Assembly (NCBI RefSeq): GCF_000013025.1
Contig: NC_008358.1
Coordinates: 248,001-312,000 of the forward strand
DNA from: Hyphomonas neptunium ATCC 15444
Lineage (GTDB): Bacteria; Pseudomonadota; Alphaproteobacteria; Caulobacterales; Hyphomonadaceae
Direction of reading: 5' to 3'
Length of the DNA stretch: 64,000 bases
Shown here: positions 40,170 to 50,537 of the stretch, in pieces
Layout of the letters: each line of letters opens with the position of its first letter
Position numbering within the stretch: the first letter of the stretch is position 1
Position numbers and translations under genes: made by a program
Notes under the pieces: model-generated
Seen by the model: the letters and a program-made list of their open reading frames with translations, nothing else
Told to the model about the DNA's origin: nothing
The model's database searches: none

Positions 40170-42437
40170 TTAGACGTTGTCGGTGTCGTAGGCTGCAATC
40201 GTGGCAAGGTCCACGATGTCGCCCACAGTGGCGCCGAGTGAAGAAATCTGCACCGGCTTTTCCAGGCCAAACAGCATCGGTCCGATGACGGTTGCCCGGC
40301 TCATCGCTTCCAACAGATTGGTCGCAATCGAGGCCGAATGGATCGCCGGCATGACCAACACGTTCGCCGGGCCGCTGAGGCGCGAGAACGGATACACCAT
40401 CCGGTGGTTCGGGTTCATCGCCACATCAGCATTGATGTCGCCTTCATACTCGAAATCAATGTCCGTGCGCTGATCAAGGATCGCCACAGCTTCGCGCACC
40501 CGGTCGCCCCGCTCGCCCATCGGATTGCCGAAGGTGGAGTAGGACAGGAAAGCCACGCGCGGGGTGAAGCCAAGGGCGCGCACCGCGCGGGCCGCTTCCA
40601 GGGCGATGTTTGCCAGGGTCGGCCCGTCGGGCAGTTCATGTACGCTGGTATCGGCAATGAAGATCGTCTTGCCGAGATTGATCACCATCGACATGCCGAT
40701 CAGGGCCTGGCCCGCAATCGGGTCGAGCACCAGCATCGCGTCTTTCAGGGCGGCGTCGTAATTGCGTGTGACGCCCGTGACCATGCCGTCCGCGTCGCCA
40801 TTCTTAAGCATACAGCTGCCGAAGATGTTCCTGTCCTGATTCACCAGGCGCTGAACGTCGCGCTTGAGATAGCCGCGGCGCTGCAGGCGCTCATACAGGA
40901 AGTCGACATAGACCGGGTTCTTGTCGGAAAGGCGCGCATTGATGATATCGAGCGAGCCGAGCGGAATGCCCATCTGCTCCATCGCGCGCTCCACCTGGGC
41001 CTCGCGGCCAATCAGGATCGGATGGCCAAGGCCTTGGTTCTTGAAGCTGTAGGCGGCGCGCACGACGGCGGGTTCTTCACCTTCAGCAAACACGATGCGG
41101 CGCTGGGTCTCGCGGGCCCGTGCCTGCAAGCCTTGAAGGAAGGCGGCCGACGGGTCCGCCCGGCGGATCAGCGAGCGGCGGTAGTTGTCCATATCCGCAA
41201 TCGGCTTGCGGGCCACGCCGGTATCCATGGCCGCCTGCGCGACAAAGGGTGGAACGAAGCTGATCAGGCGCGGGTCAAACGGACTTGGAATGATATATTC
41301 CCGGCCAAAGCTCGGCCGGGCGCCGTGATAGGCGGCGGCCACTTCATCGGGCACATCTTCGCGGGCAAGTTCGGCCAGCGCGCGGGCGCAGGCAACCTTC
41401 ATTTCCTCATTGATACCGCGGGCGCGCACGTCGAGCGCGCCGCGGAAGATGTAAGGAAAGCCCAGAACATTGTTCACCTGGTTTGGATAGTCAGACCGGC
41501 CCGTGGCGATGATCGCATCGCTGCGGACCGATTTGATCTCTTCGGGGGTGATTTCCGGGTCCGGGTTTGCCATCGCAAAGATGATCGGGTTCTTGGCCAT
41601 CGACTTGACCATCTCTTTGGTCACCGCGCCCTTGACCGAAAGTCCGAGGAACACGTCGGCCCCGTCCATCGCTTCTGTCAGCGTGCGCTTGGCCGTCTTG
41701 ACAGCGAAGGCGGACTTGAACTGGTCCATCTTCTCGGTGCGGCCTTCATAGACCACGCCGGCGGTGTCGCAGATCAGGATATTCTCTGCCTTCACGCCCA
41801 GATGGCGGATGAGGCCAGCCACCGAGAGACCGGCAGCCCCGGCGCCCGAAATGGCGACCTTGGTGTCTTTCAATTGGCGCCCGGTGATGTGGCAGGCATT
41901 GATCAGGCCGGCAGCGGCGATGATCGCGGTGCCATGCTGGTCGTCATGGAAGACCGGAATGTCGAGTTCGTCGCGCAGGCGGCTCTCGATGATGAAGCAG
42001 GCAGGGGAGGAGATGTCCTCCAGATTGATGCCGCCCCAGGTCGCGCCGATATTGCGCACGGTGCGGATGAAGTCTTCGACATCGGTCGTGTCAACTTCCA
42101 CATCGAAGCTGTCGATGTCCGCGAAGCGTTTGAAAAGAACCGACTTTCCTTCCATCACCGGCTTGGAGGCCATCGGCCCCAGATTGCCGAGCCCCAGGAT
42201 GGCGGTGCCGTTGGAGATGACCGCCACAAGGTTGCCCTTGGAGGTATAGTCATACGCCTTGTCCGGGTTTTCCGCGATCGCCAGCACCGGGATAGCAACA
42301 CCGGGGCTGTAGGCCAGCGACAGGTCGCGCTGCGTGCCCATGGGCTTTGTGGGCACCATGGAGATTTTCCCGGCGGTCGGGTGGGAGTGGAAATCAAGGG
42401 CTTCCTGATCGGTGAAGCTCGGACGCTGCGTGGTCAT
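40170..42437 (-). CDS. maeB: NADP-dependent malic enzyme with phosphotransacetylase-like domain
   Basis: Decarboxylates malate to pyruvate with NADP. The 755-residue length fits the hybrid bacterial form. Residues 1-430 are the malic enzyme part: SLAYSPGVAIPVLAI, VAVISNGTAILGLGNLG, FHDDQHGTAIIAAAGL and the Rossmann loop AISGAGAAGLSVAGL. From about 440 onward lies a phosphotransacetylase-like domain (RIVFAEGEEPAVVRAA, FIADTSVHELPDGP), which in known MaeB has a regulatory role. The ATG at 42437 starts the usual N-terminus (MTTQRPSFTDQEAL); an open frame further upstream is not protein-like. Confidence 0.95.
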   Translation of the reverse strand: MTTQRPSFTDQEALDFHSHPTAGKISMVPTKPMGTQRDLSLAYSPGVAIPVLAIAENPDKAYDYTSKGNLVAVISNGTAILGLGNLGPMASKPVMEGKSVLFKRFADIDSFDVEVDTTDVEDFIRTVRNIGATWGGINLEDISSPACFIIESRLRDELDIPVFHDDQHGTAIIAAAGLINACHITGRQLKDTKVAISGAGAAGLSVAGLIRHLGVKAENILICDTAGVVYEGRTEKMDQFKSAFAVKTAKRTLTEAMDGADVFLGLSVKGAVTKEMVKSMAKNPIIFAMANPDPEITPEEIKSVRSDAIIATGRSDYPNQVNNVLGFPYIFRGALDVRARGINEEMKVACARALAELAREDVPDEVAAAYHGARPSFGREYIIPSPFDPRLISFVPPFVAQAAMDTGVARKPIADMDNYRRSLIRRADPSAAFLQGLQARARETQRRIVFAEGEEPAVVRAAYSFKNQGLGHPILIGREAQVERAMEQMGIPLGSLDIINARLSDKNPVYVDFLYERLQRRGYLKRDVQRLVNQDRNIFGSCMLKNGDADGMVTGVTRNYDAALKDAMLVLDPIAGQALIGMSMVINLGKTIFIADTSVHELPDGPTLANIALEAARAVRALGFTPRVAFLSYSTFGNPMGERGDRVREAVAILDQRTDIDFEYEGDINADVAMNPNHRMVYPFSRLSGPANVLVMPAIHSASIATNLLEAMSRATVIGPMLFGLEKPVQISSLGATVGDIVDLATIAAYDTDNV

Positions 42438-42585
42438 TTCGGGTTCGCTCGGACGGTTGTTTTTGTCATTGATGTCGCTCTTCGTCCCGTCTAGGCCGCG
42501 CCGAGGGCCGTGCCAACAGTGAAATGGGTGCGCAGGTGCCGCACTGCTTTGCGAATCTGCGCGGACCCGGCTAGCTTGCCGCCCC

Positions 42586-45258
42586 ATGCCAGACACAGCC
42601 CGCCCTTCCGCCACCACAGAACCTACGCCCTTCATGGCGCAGTATCTGTCGATCAAAGCAGAGCATCCCGGCGCTCTGCTGTTCTTTCGCATGGGCGATT
42701 TCTACGAGCTGTTCTTCCAGGATGCCGTAGAGGCAGCCAGCATCCTCGACATTACCCTCACTTCCCGCGGCGAGCATGACGGCAAGCCCATTCCGATGGC
42801 AGGGGTGCCCTATCATGCAGCAGAGGGGTATCTCGCCCGCCTGATCAAAGGGGGGTGCCGCGTCGCTGTCTGCGAGCAGATGGAAACGCCCGCCGAGGCC
42901 AAGAAGCGCGGATCGAAGTCGATCGTCCAGCGCGGCGTGGTGCGGATCGTGACGCCCGGCACCCTCACCGAAGACGCGCTGCTGCCGGCCCGCCAAGGGC
43001 AGGCGCTCGCGGCCATCGCTTTTTCGGGTGCGGGGGAGGCGGCGCTCGCGGTCTGCGATGTCTCGACCGGCGCCTTTGATCTCACCGCCATTCCGGCCGC
43101 GCGCCTGGGCGAGGCGCTCCTCGCCTGGCCCCTCAGCGAACTGGTCATCTCAGCCGACGACGCAGACCGCCCCCTCATTCTTGAGGCGCGGGGCTTCCTC
43201 AGCGCCCCAATCACCGAGCGTCCCGGCCGCGCGGCCACCGCTAAATCCGGCGAAGCCCTGCTGAAGGAAGTCTTTGGGTTGGCCGCGCTCGATTCACTGG
43301 GCGATTTCAGCCGGGTCGAGTTCGCCGCCGCCGGATTGTTGCTTGATTATGTAAAGCTTACCCAGGCGGGCGCGCCGATCCGTCTGCGCGCGCCGCGCCG
43401 CCCCGATACCGGCGGCATCCTTTTGATCGATCCGGCAACCCGCGCCAGCCTGGAGATAGACCGCAGCATCAGCGGTGGCCGGGATGGCACACTGCTTGCG
43501 GTGATTGACCGGACAGTCACCGCGCCCGGTGCCCGCCTCCTGGCCGCGCGCCTGGCCCGTCCCTCGCGCAGCGTGTCGGAAATCACTTCACGCTATGATG
43601 CCGTATCCCATCTTCTGGGCGATGCGGGTCAGCTGGAAGATGTGCGTGTGCGGCTGAAATCCGCGCCTGACCTTGAGCGCGCAGTCATGCGCCTCAACCT
43701 TGGCCGGGGTGGCCCGCGCGACATGGCGGCGCTTTCCAAAGCGGTTTTGTCGGGCGCAGAAGCCGCCGGCGTGCTCGGGCGGGGGCTGCCCCCACGCCTT
43801 GCTGAGGTTGCCGAAACGCTCGGCCTATCCGGCGCGCCGTCCGTGCGCGCGTTCGCGGAAGATCTCGCCCGCGCGTTGACCGAAGCGCCTCCAATGCTTG
43901 CCCGCGATGGCGGGTTCATTGCGCAGGGGTGGGATGTCGCCCTTGACGAGGTCCGTGCGCTGAGGGATGGCAGCCGCCGCGTCATCGCAGAGCTTCAGGC
44001 AAAATATGCAGACCAGACCGGCATCAACGCCCTCAAGGTCAAGTTCAACAATGTGCTGGGCTATTTCATCGAAGTGCCCGCCGCCAAGGCAGACCCGATG
44101 CTGCGCGCGCCGCTCTCGGCCGACTTTATCCATCGCCAGACCATGGCCGGCGCCGTGCGGTTCTCCACGCACGAGCTCGCTGATCTTGCCGGCCGAATCG
44201 GGCGGGCAGAGGACGAAGCCAAAGCCCGCGAAATCGCCATCTTCGAAGCCTTCTGCGCAAAAGTGGAGGAGTTGACCGGGCCGCTGGCCGTAATCGCGGC
44301 CGCTTTGGCGGAGCTGGACGTCGCCGCAAGTCATGCCGTCTGGGCGGCAGAGACCGGCGCGGTGCGGCCTGCGCTTGATCCACGTCCGGTGTTTGAAGCC
44401 AAAGGCCTGCGCCACCCGGTCGTCGAAGCGGCGCTGCGCAAGGAAGGGAAGGGGTTTACCGCCAATGACCTTCATCTCGATGCGGAGGGAAATGAAGGCG
44501 CGCGTTTCCTCCTCGTCACCGGCCCGAACATGGCGGGTAAGTCTACTTATCTGCGCCAGTCAGCGCTGGCCGTGATCCTCGCTCAGGCAGGCGCCTTTGT
44601 TCCGGCCGCCTCGCTGCGGCTTGGTCTTTCTGACCGGGTCTTTTCCCGCGTCGGTGCGTCGGACGATCTGGCGCGCGGACGCTCCACATTCATGGTCGAG
44701 ATGGTGGAGACCGCCGCCATCCTCAATCAGGCAACGCCGGAAAGCTTTGTGATCCTCGATGAAGTGGGTCGCGGCACAGCCACCTGGGATGGTCTCGCCA
44801 TCGCTTGGGCGGCGGCCGAACATCTTCACGATACGAACAGATGTCGCGCCATCTTCGCCACTCACTATCATGAGTTGACCGACCTGGCTGCGCGGATGCC
44901 CGCCGCCTCAAACGCCTCGCTGAAAGCCCGCGAATGGAAGCAGGACCTGATCTTCCTGCACGAAGTCCAGCCCGGTCCGGCGGACCGCTCCTATGGCGTG
45001 CAGGTGGCAAAGCTGGCCGGTCTTCCCCGCGCGGCGGTAGCGCGCGCGGGGCAGATCCTCAAGAAACTGGAAGCCGGTCCCTCGGCCTCGGAAAACCTTC
45101 CGCTGTTCGCGATGGTGGCCGAAGATCCGGCCCCGGAGTTTTCGCCGGAGAGCTCTGCCGTGATTGAAGCGCTTGCCGCCGCTGATCCCGACAGCCTCAC
45201 GCCGCGCGAAGCGCTCGATCTTGTTTACCGCCTGAAAGACCTGAGCCGAGGCGCCTAG
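42586..45258 (+). CDS. mutS: DNA mismatch repair protein MutS
   Basis: Mismatch-recognising ATPase of 890 residues. The mismatch-binding motif is present as [14 protein letters not shown] (the GxFxE-type Phe and Glu). The connector, clamp and core follow, and the C-terminal ATPase has Walker [34 protein letters not shown], Walker [17 protein letters not shown] and the ATHYHEL signature. The stop codon overlaps that of the convergent VOC gene (45255-45258, CTAG). Confidence 0.98.
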   Translation: MPDTARPSATTEPTPFMAQYLSIKAEHPGALLFFRMGDFYELFFQDAVEAASILDITLTSRGEHDGKPIPMAGVPYHAAEGYLARLIKGGCRVAVCEQMETPAEAKKRGSKSIVQRGVVRIVTPGTLTEDALLPARQGQALAAIAFSGAGEAALAVCDVSTGAFDLTAIPAARLGEALLAWPLSELVISADDADRPLILEARGFLSAPITERPGRAATAKSGEALLKEVFGLAALDSLGDFSRVEFAAAGLLLDYVKLTQAGAPIRLRAPRRPDTGGILLIDPATRASLEIDRSISGGRDGTLLAVIDRTVTAPGARLLAARLARPSRSVSEITSRYDAVSHLLGDAGQLEDVRVRLKSAPDLERAVMRLNLGRGGPRDMAALSKAVLSGAEAAGVLGRGLPPRLAEVAETLGLSGAPSVRAFAEDLARALTEAPPMLARDGGFIAQGWDVALDEVRALRDGSRRVIAELQAKYADQTGINALKVKFNNVLGYFIEVPAAKADPMLRAPLSADFIHRQTMAGAVRFSTHELADLAGRIGRAEDEAKAREIAIFEAFCAKVEELTGPLAVIAAALAELDVAASHAVWAAETGAVRPALDPRPVFEAKGLRHPVVEAALRKEGKGFTANDLHLDAEGNEGARFLLVTGPNMAGKSTYLRQSALAVILAQAGAFVPAASLRLGLSDRVFSRVGASDDLARGRSTFMVEMVETAAILNQATPESFVILDEVGRGTATWDGLAIAWAAAEHLHDTNRCRAIFATHYHELTDLAARMPAASNASLKAREWKQDLIFLHEVQPGPADRSYGVQVAKLAGLPRAAVARAGQILKKLEAGPSASENLPLFAMVAEDPAPEFSPESSAVIEALAAADPDSLTPREALDLVYRLKDLSRGA

Positions 45259-45941
45259 CTCGCGATCTTGACCGGGGGCTCAAACTTCGCGGACTTGGTT
45301 ATCGCCTCATCCGGCGCCGCCAGCATCGCTTTGTACATCGGCTCGGGATAGGCCTGATGCGGCTTGGCCGGATCATATGGCGGCTGGGCCACCCTGCCGC
45401 CTTCGCCAGCATACGCGTCCGGGCTCTTATAGCGTGCCAGATCTTCATCAGAAATGCCGAGGCGCGCAATCACGGCCGGATCAATCCAGGCTTCCGGATT
45501 GATTGCTTCATCCGAACACGCCACTTCCAGGGTCAGCTGGTCGGGGCCGGCAAAATAGATGGATTGGCACATCGCATGATCCAGCGGGCCAATCACGTTC
45601 ACACCCTTCTTCCGGATGCGGTCACGGATGGCGAGCAATTCTTCGGGCGTATCCACGCGAAAGGCGAGATGCTGCATTGTTCCGGGGGCGGATGGCGCTG
45701 CGCCGGTTCCGGCATGGGTGACGCCAAGCTCGATCGGAATGTCCTTCACCTGTGGCAACTCAACAATCGAGAAATAGGAATGGTCATCCATGTGGAGAAA
45801 GGCATGAACCCCGCCGGGCACGCCGTGCATGTCGAAGATCGCTGAAAGCTTGCAGCCCAGAACATCTGAAAAGAACGCCACATGCTCGCGAATATCTGCC
45901 GCCATGATGGCTATGTGATGGATGCCGTTCACTTTGATCAT
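45255..45941 (-). CDS. VOC (glyoxalase/dioxygenase fold) protein
   Basis: A 228-residue vicinal-oxygen-chelate protein. It opens with the standard strand [20 protein letters not shown], and a second module follows with [20 protein letters not shown]. Metal-binding candidates are the His in IHHIAI, the His in MQHLAF and a Glu in QLTLEVAC. The C-terminal extension of about 60 residues (Pro- and Tyr-rich) is atypical for a simple glyoxalase I. The ATG at 45941 is preceded by GAGGGAGA. It diverges from an alpha/beta hydrolase, possibly a joint catabolic pair. Confidence 0.85.
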   Translation of the reverse strand: MIKVNGIHHIAIMAADIREHVAFFSDVLGCKLSAIFDMHGVPGGVHAFLHMDDHSYFSIVELPQVKDIPIELGVTHAGTGAAPSAPGTMQHLAFRVDTPEELLAIRDRIRKKGVNVIGPLDHAMCQSIYFAGPDQLTLEVACSDEAINPEAWIDPAVIARLGISDEDLARYKSPDAYAGEGGRVAQPPYDPAKPHQAYPEPMYKAMLAAPDEAITKSAKFEPPVKIAS

Positions 45942-46050
45942 CGATTTGTTCTCCCTCGGCCTTCCGGCCTTGTCCCTACGGCGCCGTTGCCCCGGCGCTC
46001 TGAAGGTATAATGTGCTGCAAGTCCAATTGGGGCAAGGAGGAACACGCGC

Positions 46051-47220
46051 GTGTCAAACCAGCAAAGACTGGTCCGCGAACCATATATCGTCCTGCATTC
46101 GGAAACTTCCGGCTTCAAGGATGTCTATGGCGGGGCAGGGGAAAAGGTCGTCGTCGAGTGCATGCGGATATTCCGCGAGGGTACATCGGCGCGCAGCGTC
46201 ATCATCTTTTCCCACCCGATTGGCGGGGGCGCGTTCCTGCCGCTTGTGAGCGCGCTCGCCCATGCCGGCCACCACGTTATTTATTGCAACACGCGCTACC
46301 GGGGCAACGACACGGCGCTGATCATGGAAAAATGCATCGCCGATCTGGGCGCCTGCATCGCCCATGCGCGCACGCGCCTGGGGTATGACAAGGTCGTGCT
46401 CGGCGGCTGGTCGGGCGGGGGCTCGCTCTCGCTTTTCTATCAGGATCAGGCCGAGAAAACGACCATCACCGAAACCCCGGCAGGCGACCCCTATGACCTG
46501 ACGAAGAAAGACCTTCCGCCCGCCGACGGTATCATGCTGCTGGCCGCTCATGTCAGCCGCGCCGTCACGCTGACAGAATGGATGGACCCGTCGATCCTGG
46601 ATGAAACCCGTCCGTTTGACCGCGACGCCTCCCTCAACATCTACGATCCCGCCAATCCGGATCAGCCGCCCTATACGCCCGCTTTCGTTTCCCGCTTCCG
46701 CGCTGCCCAGCTGGACCGCAATCGCCGGATCACGTCCTGGGTGCGCGAAACGCTGGAAGACCTGCGCGCCAGGGGCGAACACAATATGGAACGCGCCTTC
46801 ACGGTGCACGGCACGATGGCAAATGTCTGCTGGACCGATCCGGCGCAGGAGCTGTCAGACCGGCGCCCCTATACCTGCTATCTGGGCGACCCCCGCATTG
46901 CCAATGATGGCCCGGTGGGCCTTGCCCGTTTCACCACGCTGCGGTCCTGGCTGTCTCAATGGGGTTTTGACACCACCAACGCGGATGGCCTCGGCAATGC
47001 CGCGCGCATTTCCTGTCCGGTTCTGGTGATCAATAACACCGCCGACCTTGCCTGCACGCCGAGCCACGCAACGCGCCTCTACGAGGCGGTCTCTCATGAC
47101 CGCAAAGCCTATCGCGACATCAAGGGTGCCGATCATTACTATATCGAGCGCCCGGACCTGTTGCCGGAGGCCGTCAGTGCTTGCAGGGAATGGATGGAAG
47201 CGGAAAGCTTCGCGGGCTGA
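46051..47220 (+). CDS. Alpha/beta hydrolase
   Basis: A 389-residue hydrolase. The nucleophile elbow is GGWSGGGS (Gly-x-Ser-x-Gly), following a LGYDKVVL strand. An oxyanion-region HPIGGGAF sits near residue 55, and the likely catalytic Asp and His are in VLVINNTADLACTPS and GADHYYIERPD near the end. The start is GTG 46051 behind AAGGAGGAAC. Sequence and size resemble hydrolases found beside VOC dioxygenases in aromatic or polyester breakdown loci; the substrate is unknown. It lacks a signal peptide. Confidence 0.85.
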   Translation: MSNQQRLVREPYIVLHSETSGFKDVYGGAGEKVVVECMRIFREGTSARSVIIFSHPIGGGAFLPLVSALAHAGHHVIYCNTRYRGNDTALIMEKCIADLGACIAHARTRLGYDKVVLGGWSGGGSLSLFYQDQAEKTTITETPAGDPYDLTKKDLPPADGIMLLAAHVSRAVTLTEWMDPSILDETRPFDRDASLNIYDPANPDQPPYTPAFVSRFRAAQLDRNRRITSWVRETLEDLRARGEHNMERAFTVHGTMANVCWTDPAQELSDRRPYTCYLGDPRIANDGPVGLARFTTLRSWLSQWGFDTTNADGLGNAARISCPVLVINNTADLACTPSHATRLYEAVSHDRKAYRDIKGADHYYIERPDLLPEAVSACREWMEAESFAG

Positions 47221-47226
47221 TGCCGG

Positions 47227-47631
47227 TCAGTCCGGAAGGCGTATGATCTCGTCTTCGTCGGATGCTTCAGCCGGCGCGTCCAGGGGCGTGGCAGGTTCTT
47301 CCAGTTCGTCGAGATTGATCCCGAGATCGAGGCTCTCGCCGAAATTGCCGCCGCCGAGGCCACCAGAGCCAAGCACGACGCCGCTTTGCTCAGAGCCGCC
47401 CAGGCCGCCTGAGCCGAGCAGACGCGGCGCGCCTTCCTGAGGGGCGCCGATATTCAGGTTCAGCGTGCCGCTCATTTCCGTTTCGGACGTTGCCGTGGAG
47501 GTGTCGACAGAGAGGGCGTCCCCTTCAGCGGCCGCAGGCGGCGCCGCTTCGGCGGTGGGTTTCACCGTGTCCGAGCAGGCAGCGCCGGTGGCAGCCAGGG
47601 AAAAGAGAAGCGCGACAGTCAGCGGTTTCAT
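47227..47631 (-). CDS. Hypothetical lipoprotein
   Basis: A 134-residue protein with a lipoprotein-like signal (MKPLTVALLFSLAATGAAC); the lipobox is slightly non-standard. The mature part is acidic and low in complexity, with a Gly/Leu-rich near-repeat (LLGSGGLGGSEQ, VLGSGGLGGGNF), and no family is recognised. The ATG at 47631 gives the cleanest signal; another lies 6 bases upstream. It is followed by gshB on the same strand in the upstream direction, 27 bases away. Confidence 0.7.
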   Translation of the reverse strand: MKPLTVALLFSLAATGAACSDTVKPTAEAAPPAAAEGDALSVDTSTATSETEMSGTLNLNIGAPQEGAPRLLGSGGLGGSEQSGVVLGSGGLGGGNFGESLDLGINLDELEEPATPLDAPAEASDEDEIIRLPD

Positions 47632-47658
47632 AATCATTCCCCGAAAATGGCGCACGGA

Positions 47659-48609
47659 TCACGCCGCCGCAAGCTTTGCCTGCACAACGTCCCAGAATTT
47701 GGCAGCGGCATCAATGCCCGAGAGACGTTTAAGCGCCTGAACGCCGGTCGGTGAGGTTACATTGACCTCGGTAAGACGCCCGCCGATCACATCGATACCG
47801 GTCAGCGTCAGGCCCCGGCGGCGCAGCTCGGGTCCGATGGCCTCGCAGATGTTCTTGTCAGCCCCGGATAGCTCGGTGGCTTCGGCTGTCCCGCCCACGA
47901 CCAGATTTGACCGGACCTGTCCGGCTTTGGGCCGCCGGTTGATCGCGCCGACAGGCTCGCCATCAATCAGGATGATGCGTTTGTCGCCTTCCGAGACGGC
48001 CGGCAGGAAAGCCTGCACCATCAGCGGCTCGGGCGAACGGGCAAAGAACAGCTCCAGCAGCGAGTCGAGATTGGAATCGTCATGCTTCAGCCGGAAAACA
48101 CCTGCGCCGCCATGTCCGTGCAGCGGCTTGACGATGATGTCCCGGTATTCCTCGCGGAAGGCATCGATCACCTGCCGGTCGCGCGTCACCAGTGTCGGCG
48201 GCATGATCTCCGGAAACATCAGCGGGAAAATCTTCTCCGGGCTGGACCGCACCCCGGCCGGGTCATTCACCACCAGCGTCTGGTTGGTCACGCTTTCCAG
48301 GAGGTGGCAGGCGGTGATGTAGGCCATGTCGAAAGGCGGATCCTGGCGCATCAGCACCACGTCCACATCCCTGGCAATGTCCAGCCGCTGATGCGGGCCG
48401 AAGATACCCGGCGTCTCGCGCACCCGCTGAACCTTTGCCGGCCGCGCCCAGGCCGTCACCCGGCCTTCGCGGAAGGAAAGGTCGCCCGGGCCATAGACGA
48501 AAATGTCAGCGCCGCGCGCCTGCGCCACCTCGGCCAGAGCAAAGGATGTATCTCCGTCGATATTGACCCGCTCAAGCGGGTCCATCTGGATGGCAATGCG
48601 AAGCGTCAC
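47659..48609 (-). CDS. gshB: Glutathione synthetase
   Basis: ATP-grasp ligase that joins gamma-glutamylcysteine and glycine. The 316 residues carry RIAIQMDPLERVNIDGDTSF at the start, DVVLMRQDPPFDMAYI, a glycine-rich ATP loop KPLHGHGGAGVFRL, and the closing TGIDVIGGRLTEVNVTSPTG. The length matches proteobacterial GshB. It lies between a BON-domain gene and the small lipoprotein gene, all on the minus strand, and may be co-transcribed with them. Confidence 0.96.
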   Translation of the reverse strand: MTLRIAIQMDPLERVNIDGDTSFALAEVAQARGADIFVYGPGDLSFREGRVTAWARPAKVQRVRETPGIFGPHQRLDIARDVDVVLMRQDPPFDMAYITACHLLESVTNQTLVVNDPAGVRSSPEKIFPLMFPEIMPPTLVTRDRQVIDAFREEYRDIIVKPLHGHGGAGVFRLKHDDSNLDSLLELFFARSPEPLMVQAFLPAVSEGDKRIILIDGEPVGAINRRPKAGQVRSNLVVGGTAEATELSGADKNICEAIGPELRRRGLTLTGIDVIGGRLTEVNVTSPTGVQALKRLSGIDAAAKFWDVVQAKLAAA

Positions 48610-48676
48610 GCGTCAGTTCCTTCCGGCGTTCCCGGAAGAAAAGGCGGAGGGTATCTGCCCCCCGCCAGCTTCCGGC

Positions 48677-49366
48677 TTAATAGCTTACGCCGCGGAGTTC
48701 CGGCAGCGCCTGGCTGTCATATGACGTGTCAGGCTGCGATTGATAAGAGGGAGAAACGGGCATCTGCGTTGTCGGCGCGGCCGGGCGCTGGACTTCATCC
48801 ATGACGCGCACATAGGAAACCACCTGTTTTACCCCGCCGACCACGCTGGCTTCTTCTGCCGCCTTGCGCAGTTCCTCGGCGTTGCGGGCAATCCCCATCA
48901 GATAAACAACACCGTTATAGGTCTCGACATTGTAGTTGATGCTTTTGACCGCGCTCGAGCCGATCAGGCGAGAGCGGACCCGTCCGCTGATCACTTCATC
49001 AGAGACATTGGCAAAGAAACCGCCCGGCTGTTCGATCTTGAGTTCGTTGGCGACATCCTGGGTATACATAGAGGTCCAGGCGACGCCTTCGGCGCGGGTG
49101 CGGTCTTCGGCCGAATAGACCCGGCCCGTCAGCAGCACGAGCCCGCCGGCGACCTCGACATCAACCTCACCGAAACGGCTGGAGCTTTCCGAGAGAAGGC
49201 GGCTTTTGACGTCGTTGGAGGCGGCCGTGTCATCGATGGTCTGGCCCATCGTCTGATCCTTTGAGGCAGCAAAGCCAGCGGCGCCCACCGCCCCAACTGC
49301 GGCCACGGCGCAATTTGTCAGAGGCAGAAGGGCAATCAGGGGGAGGAGGAGGAGAGGGGCACGCAT
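48677..49366 (-). CDS. BON-domain lipoprotein (DolP/OsmY-like)
   Basis: Periplasmic or outer-membrane lipoprotein of 229 residues. The signal is MRAPLLLLPLIALLPLTNC. Two BON domains follow: one with VKSRLLSESSSRFGEVDVEV and GLVLLTGRVYS, the second with ISGRVRSRLIGSSAVKSINY and NGVVYLMGIARN. The tail is Pro/Gln/Ser-rich. BON proteins of this type (DolP, formerly YraP) maintain envelope integrity. The ATG at 49366 is preceded by GCAGGAA; the longer open frame lacks a signal. Confidence 0.9.
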   Translation of the reverse strand: MRAPLLLLPLIALLPLTNCAVAAVGAVGAAGFAASKDQTMGQTIDDTAASNDVKSRLLSESSSRFGEVDVEVAGGLVLLTGRVYSAEDRTRAEGVAWTSMYTQDVANELKIEQPGGFFANVSDEVISGRVRSRLIGSSAVKSINYNVETYNGVVYLMGIARNAEELRKAAEEASVVGGVKQVVSYVRVMDEVQRPAAPTTQMPVSPSYQSQPDTSYDSQALPELRGVSY

Positions 49367-49588
49367 AAGACGGGTTCCTGCATTCTGGATCGGCATTTTC
49401 CGATTACATGGCTGACAGATACGGCGATTTTCCGGCAATATATATTAAATTCCCTGTATCCCTGCTGAACAGACAGGTGCCCGCGCGGCTGCAAGGGAAT
49501 GTGCTGATTCATGCCAGTGGGCTTTTTACTGGTTGAAATCGCCCTTACGTGATAGTTTCAGGTACCAATAGTTAAAGGAACCCACGTC

Positions 49589-49987
49589 CTGTCATCCGCC
49601 ACTTCTCGGGCTCAGCCCCCCAAAAGCGTCACGATCGAAGAGATCAGATCGGTTGCCGATGCGCTCTGCATCGCTCTTGAAGACGACAAAGCTGAGGATC
49701 TCATCCTGATTGAGCTGCAGGGCAAATCCTCGCTCGCCGATTTCATGATCATCGCGTCAGGCCGCTCGGGCCGCCATGTGGCGGCGCTGGCCTCAAGCGT
49801 TGCGCAGGAAGTGAAAAAGATCACCGGACGCAGCCCGAGTGTGGAAGGCATGCCCAATGCCGATTGGGTGCTGATCGATGCAGGCGATGTGATCGTCCAT
49901 CTGTTCCGCCCGGAAGTGCGTGAATTCTACAATCTGGAAAAGATCTGGGTTTCCGACAAATCGGCCCACCGCACCAGCGCGACCTGA
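49589..49987 (+). CDS. rsfS: Ribosomal silencing factor RsfS, apparent CTG start
   Basis: Binds ribosomal protein L14 and blocks subunit joining in starvation. The sequence reads AEDLILIELQGKSSLADFMI, ASGRSGRHVAALASSV, WVLIDAGDVIVHLFRPEVRE and FYNLEKIW, the complete RsfS fold. The first ATG in frame (49745) would remove about 50 residues, including the conserved N-terminal strand. No ATG, GTG or TTG lies upstream in the open frame; the best candidate is CTG 49589 behind AAAGGAA. It is directly followed by rlmH, as in most bacteria. Confidence 0.85.
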   Translation: MSSATSRAQPPKSVTIEEIRSVADALCIALEDDKAEDLILIELQGKSSLADFMIIASGRSGRHVAALASSVAQEVKKITGRSPSVEGMPNADWVLIDAGDVIVHLFRPEVREFYNLEKIWVSDKSAHRTSAT

Positions 49988-49991
49988 GGCC

Positions 49992-50456
49992 GTGCGCCTC
50001 CAGATCCTTGCTGTCGGCCGTCTCAAGGACGGGCCGGAACGCGACCTCACCGATGATTATATCCGCCGCGCGTCCGCAATGGCGCGCGGTCTTGGTTTCA
50101 AGGGCCCTGAAGAAGCCGAGATTGCCAGTGGCGGCGGCATGGACGCCGAAGGCGCCCGGCTTCTCGCCCGCATTCCTGAAGGCGCCCGCATCATCCGCCT
50201 GGATGAAGGCGGGGAAAACCTCACTTCGGAAGCCTTTGCCTCCCGCCTCTCGCGCTGGCGCGATGATGGCGAGCGCGATACCTGCTTTCTGATCGGGGGC
50301 GCAGAAGGCTACGCGCCGGACGTGCGCGCCGCCGCGCCCCAGACGCTGGCCTTCGGTGTGCAGACATGGCCCCACCGGCTGGTGCGCGCCATGCTGGCCG
50401 AGCAGCTTTACCGGGCGATGACCATTCTGGCGGGCACGCCTTATCACAAGGCCTGA
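49992..50456 (+). CDS. rlmH: 23S rRNA pseudouridine-1915 N3-methyltransferase RlmH
   Basis: SPOUT-class methyltransferase of 154 residues that modifies Psi1915 in helix 69 of 23S rRNA. Conserved pieces are RLQILAVGRLK at the start, FLIGGAEGYAPDV (SAM-binding knot) and WPHRLVRAMLAEQLYRAMTI with the end GTPYHK. The GTG at 49992 is 4 bases after the rsfS stop and gives the standard length; an ATG at 49920 inside rsfS is not used. Confidence 0.95.
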   Translation: MRLQILAVGRLKDGPERDLTDDYIRRASAMARGLGFKGPEEAEIASGGGMDAEGARLLARIPEGARIIRLDEGGENLTSEAFASRLSRWRDDGERDTCFLIGGAEGYAPDVRAAAPQTLAFGVQTWPHRLVRAMLAEQLYRAMTILAGTPYHKA

Positions 50457-50537
50457 AGCTGGCGGTCTTTCGCCTCGGGCGGTTGCACTCGCGCATTTGC
50501 CGGTTCTAATGGCGCCTGCTGAAAATGGGGCGGCAGC

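Noticed and set aside
40338-42494. 718-codon open frame antisense to maeB
   Set aside because: Shadow of maeB; no recognisable domains.
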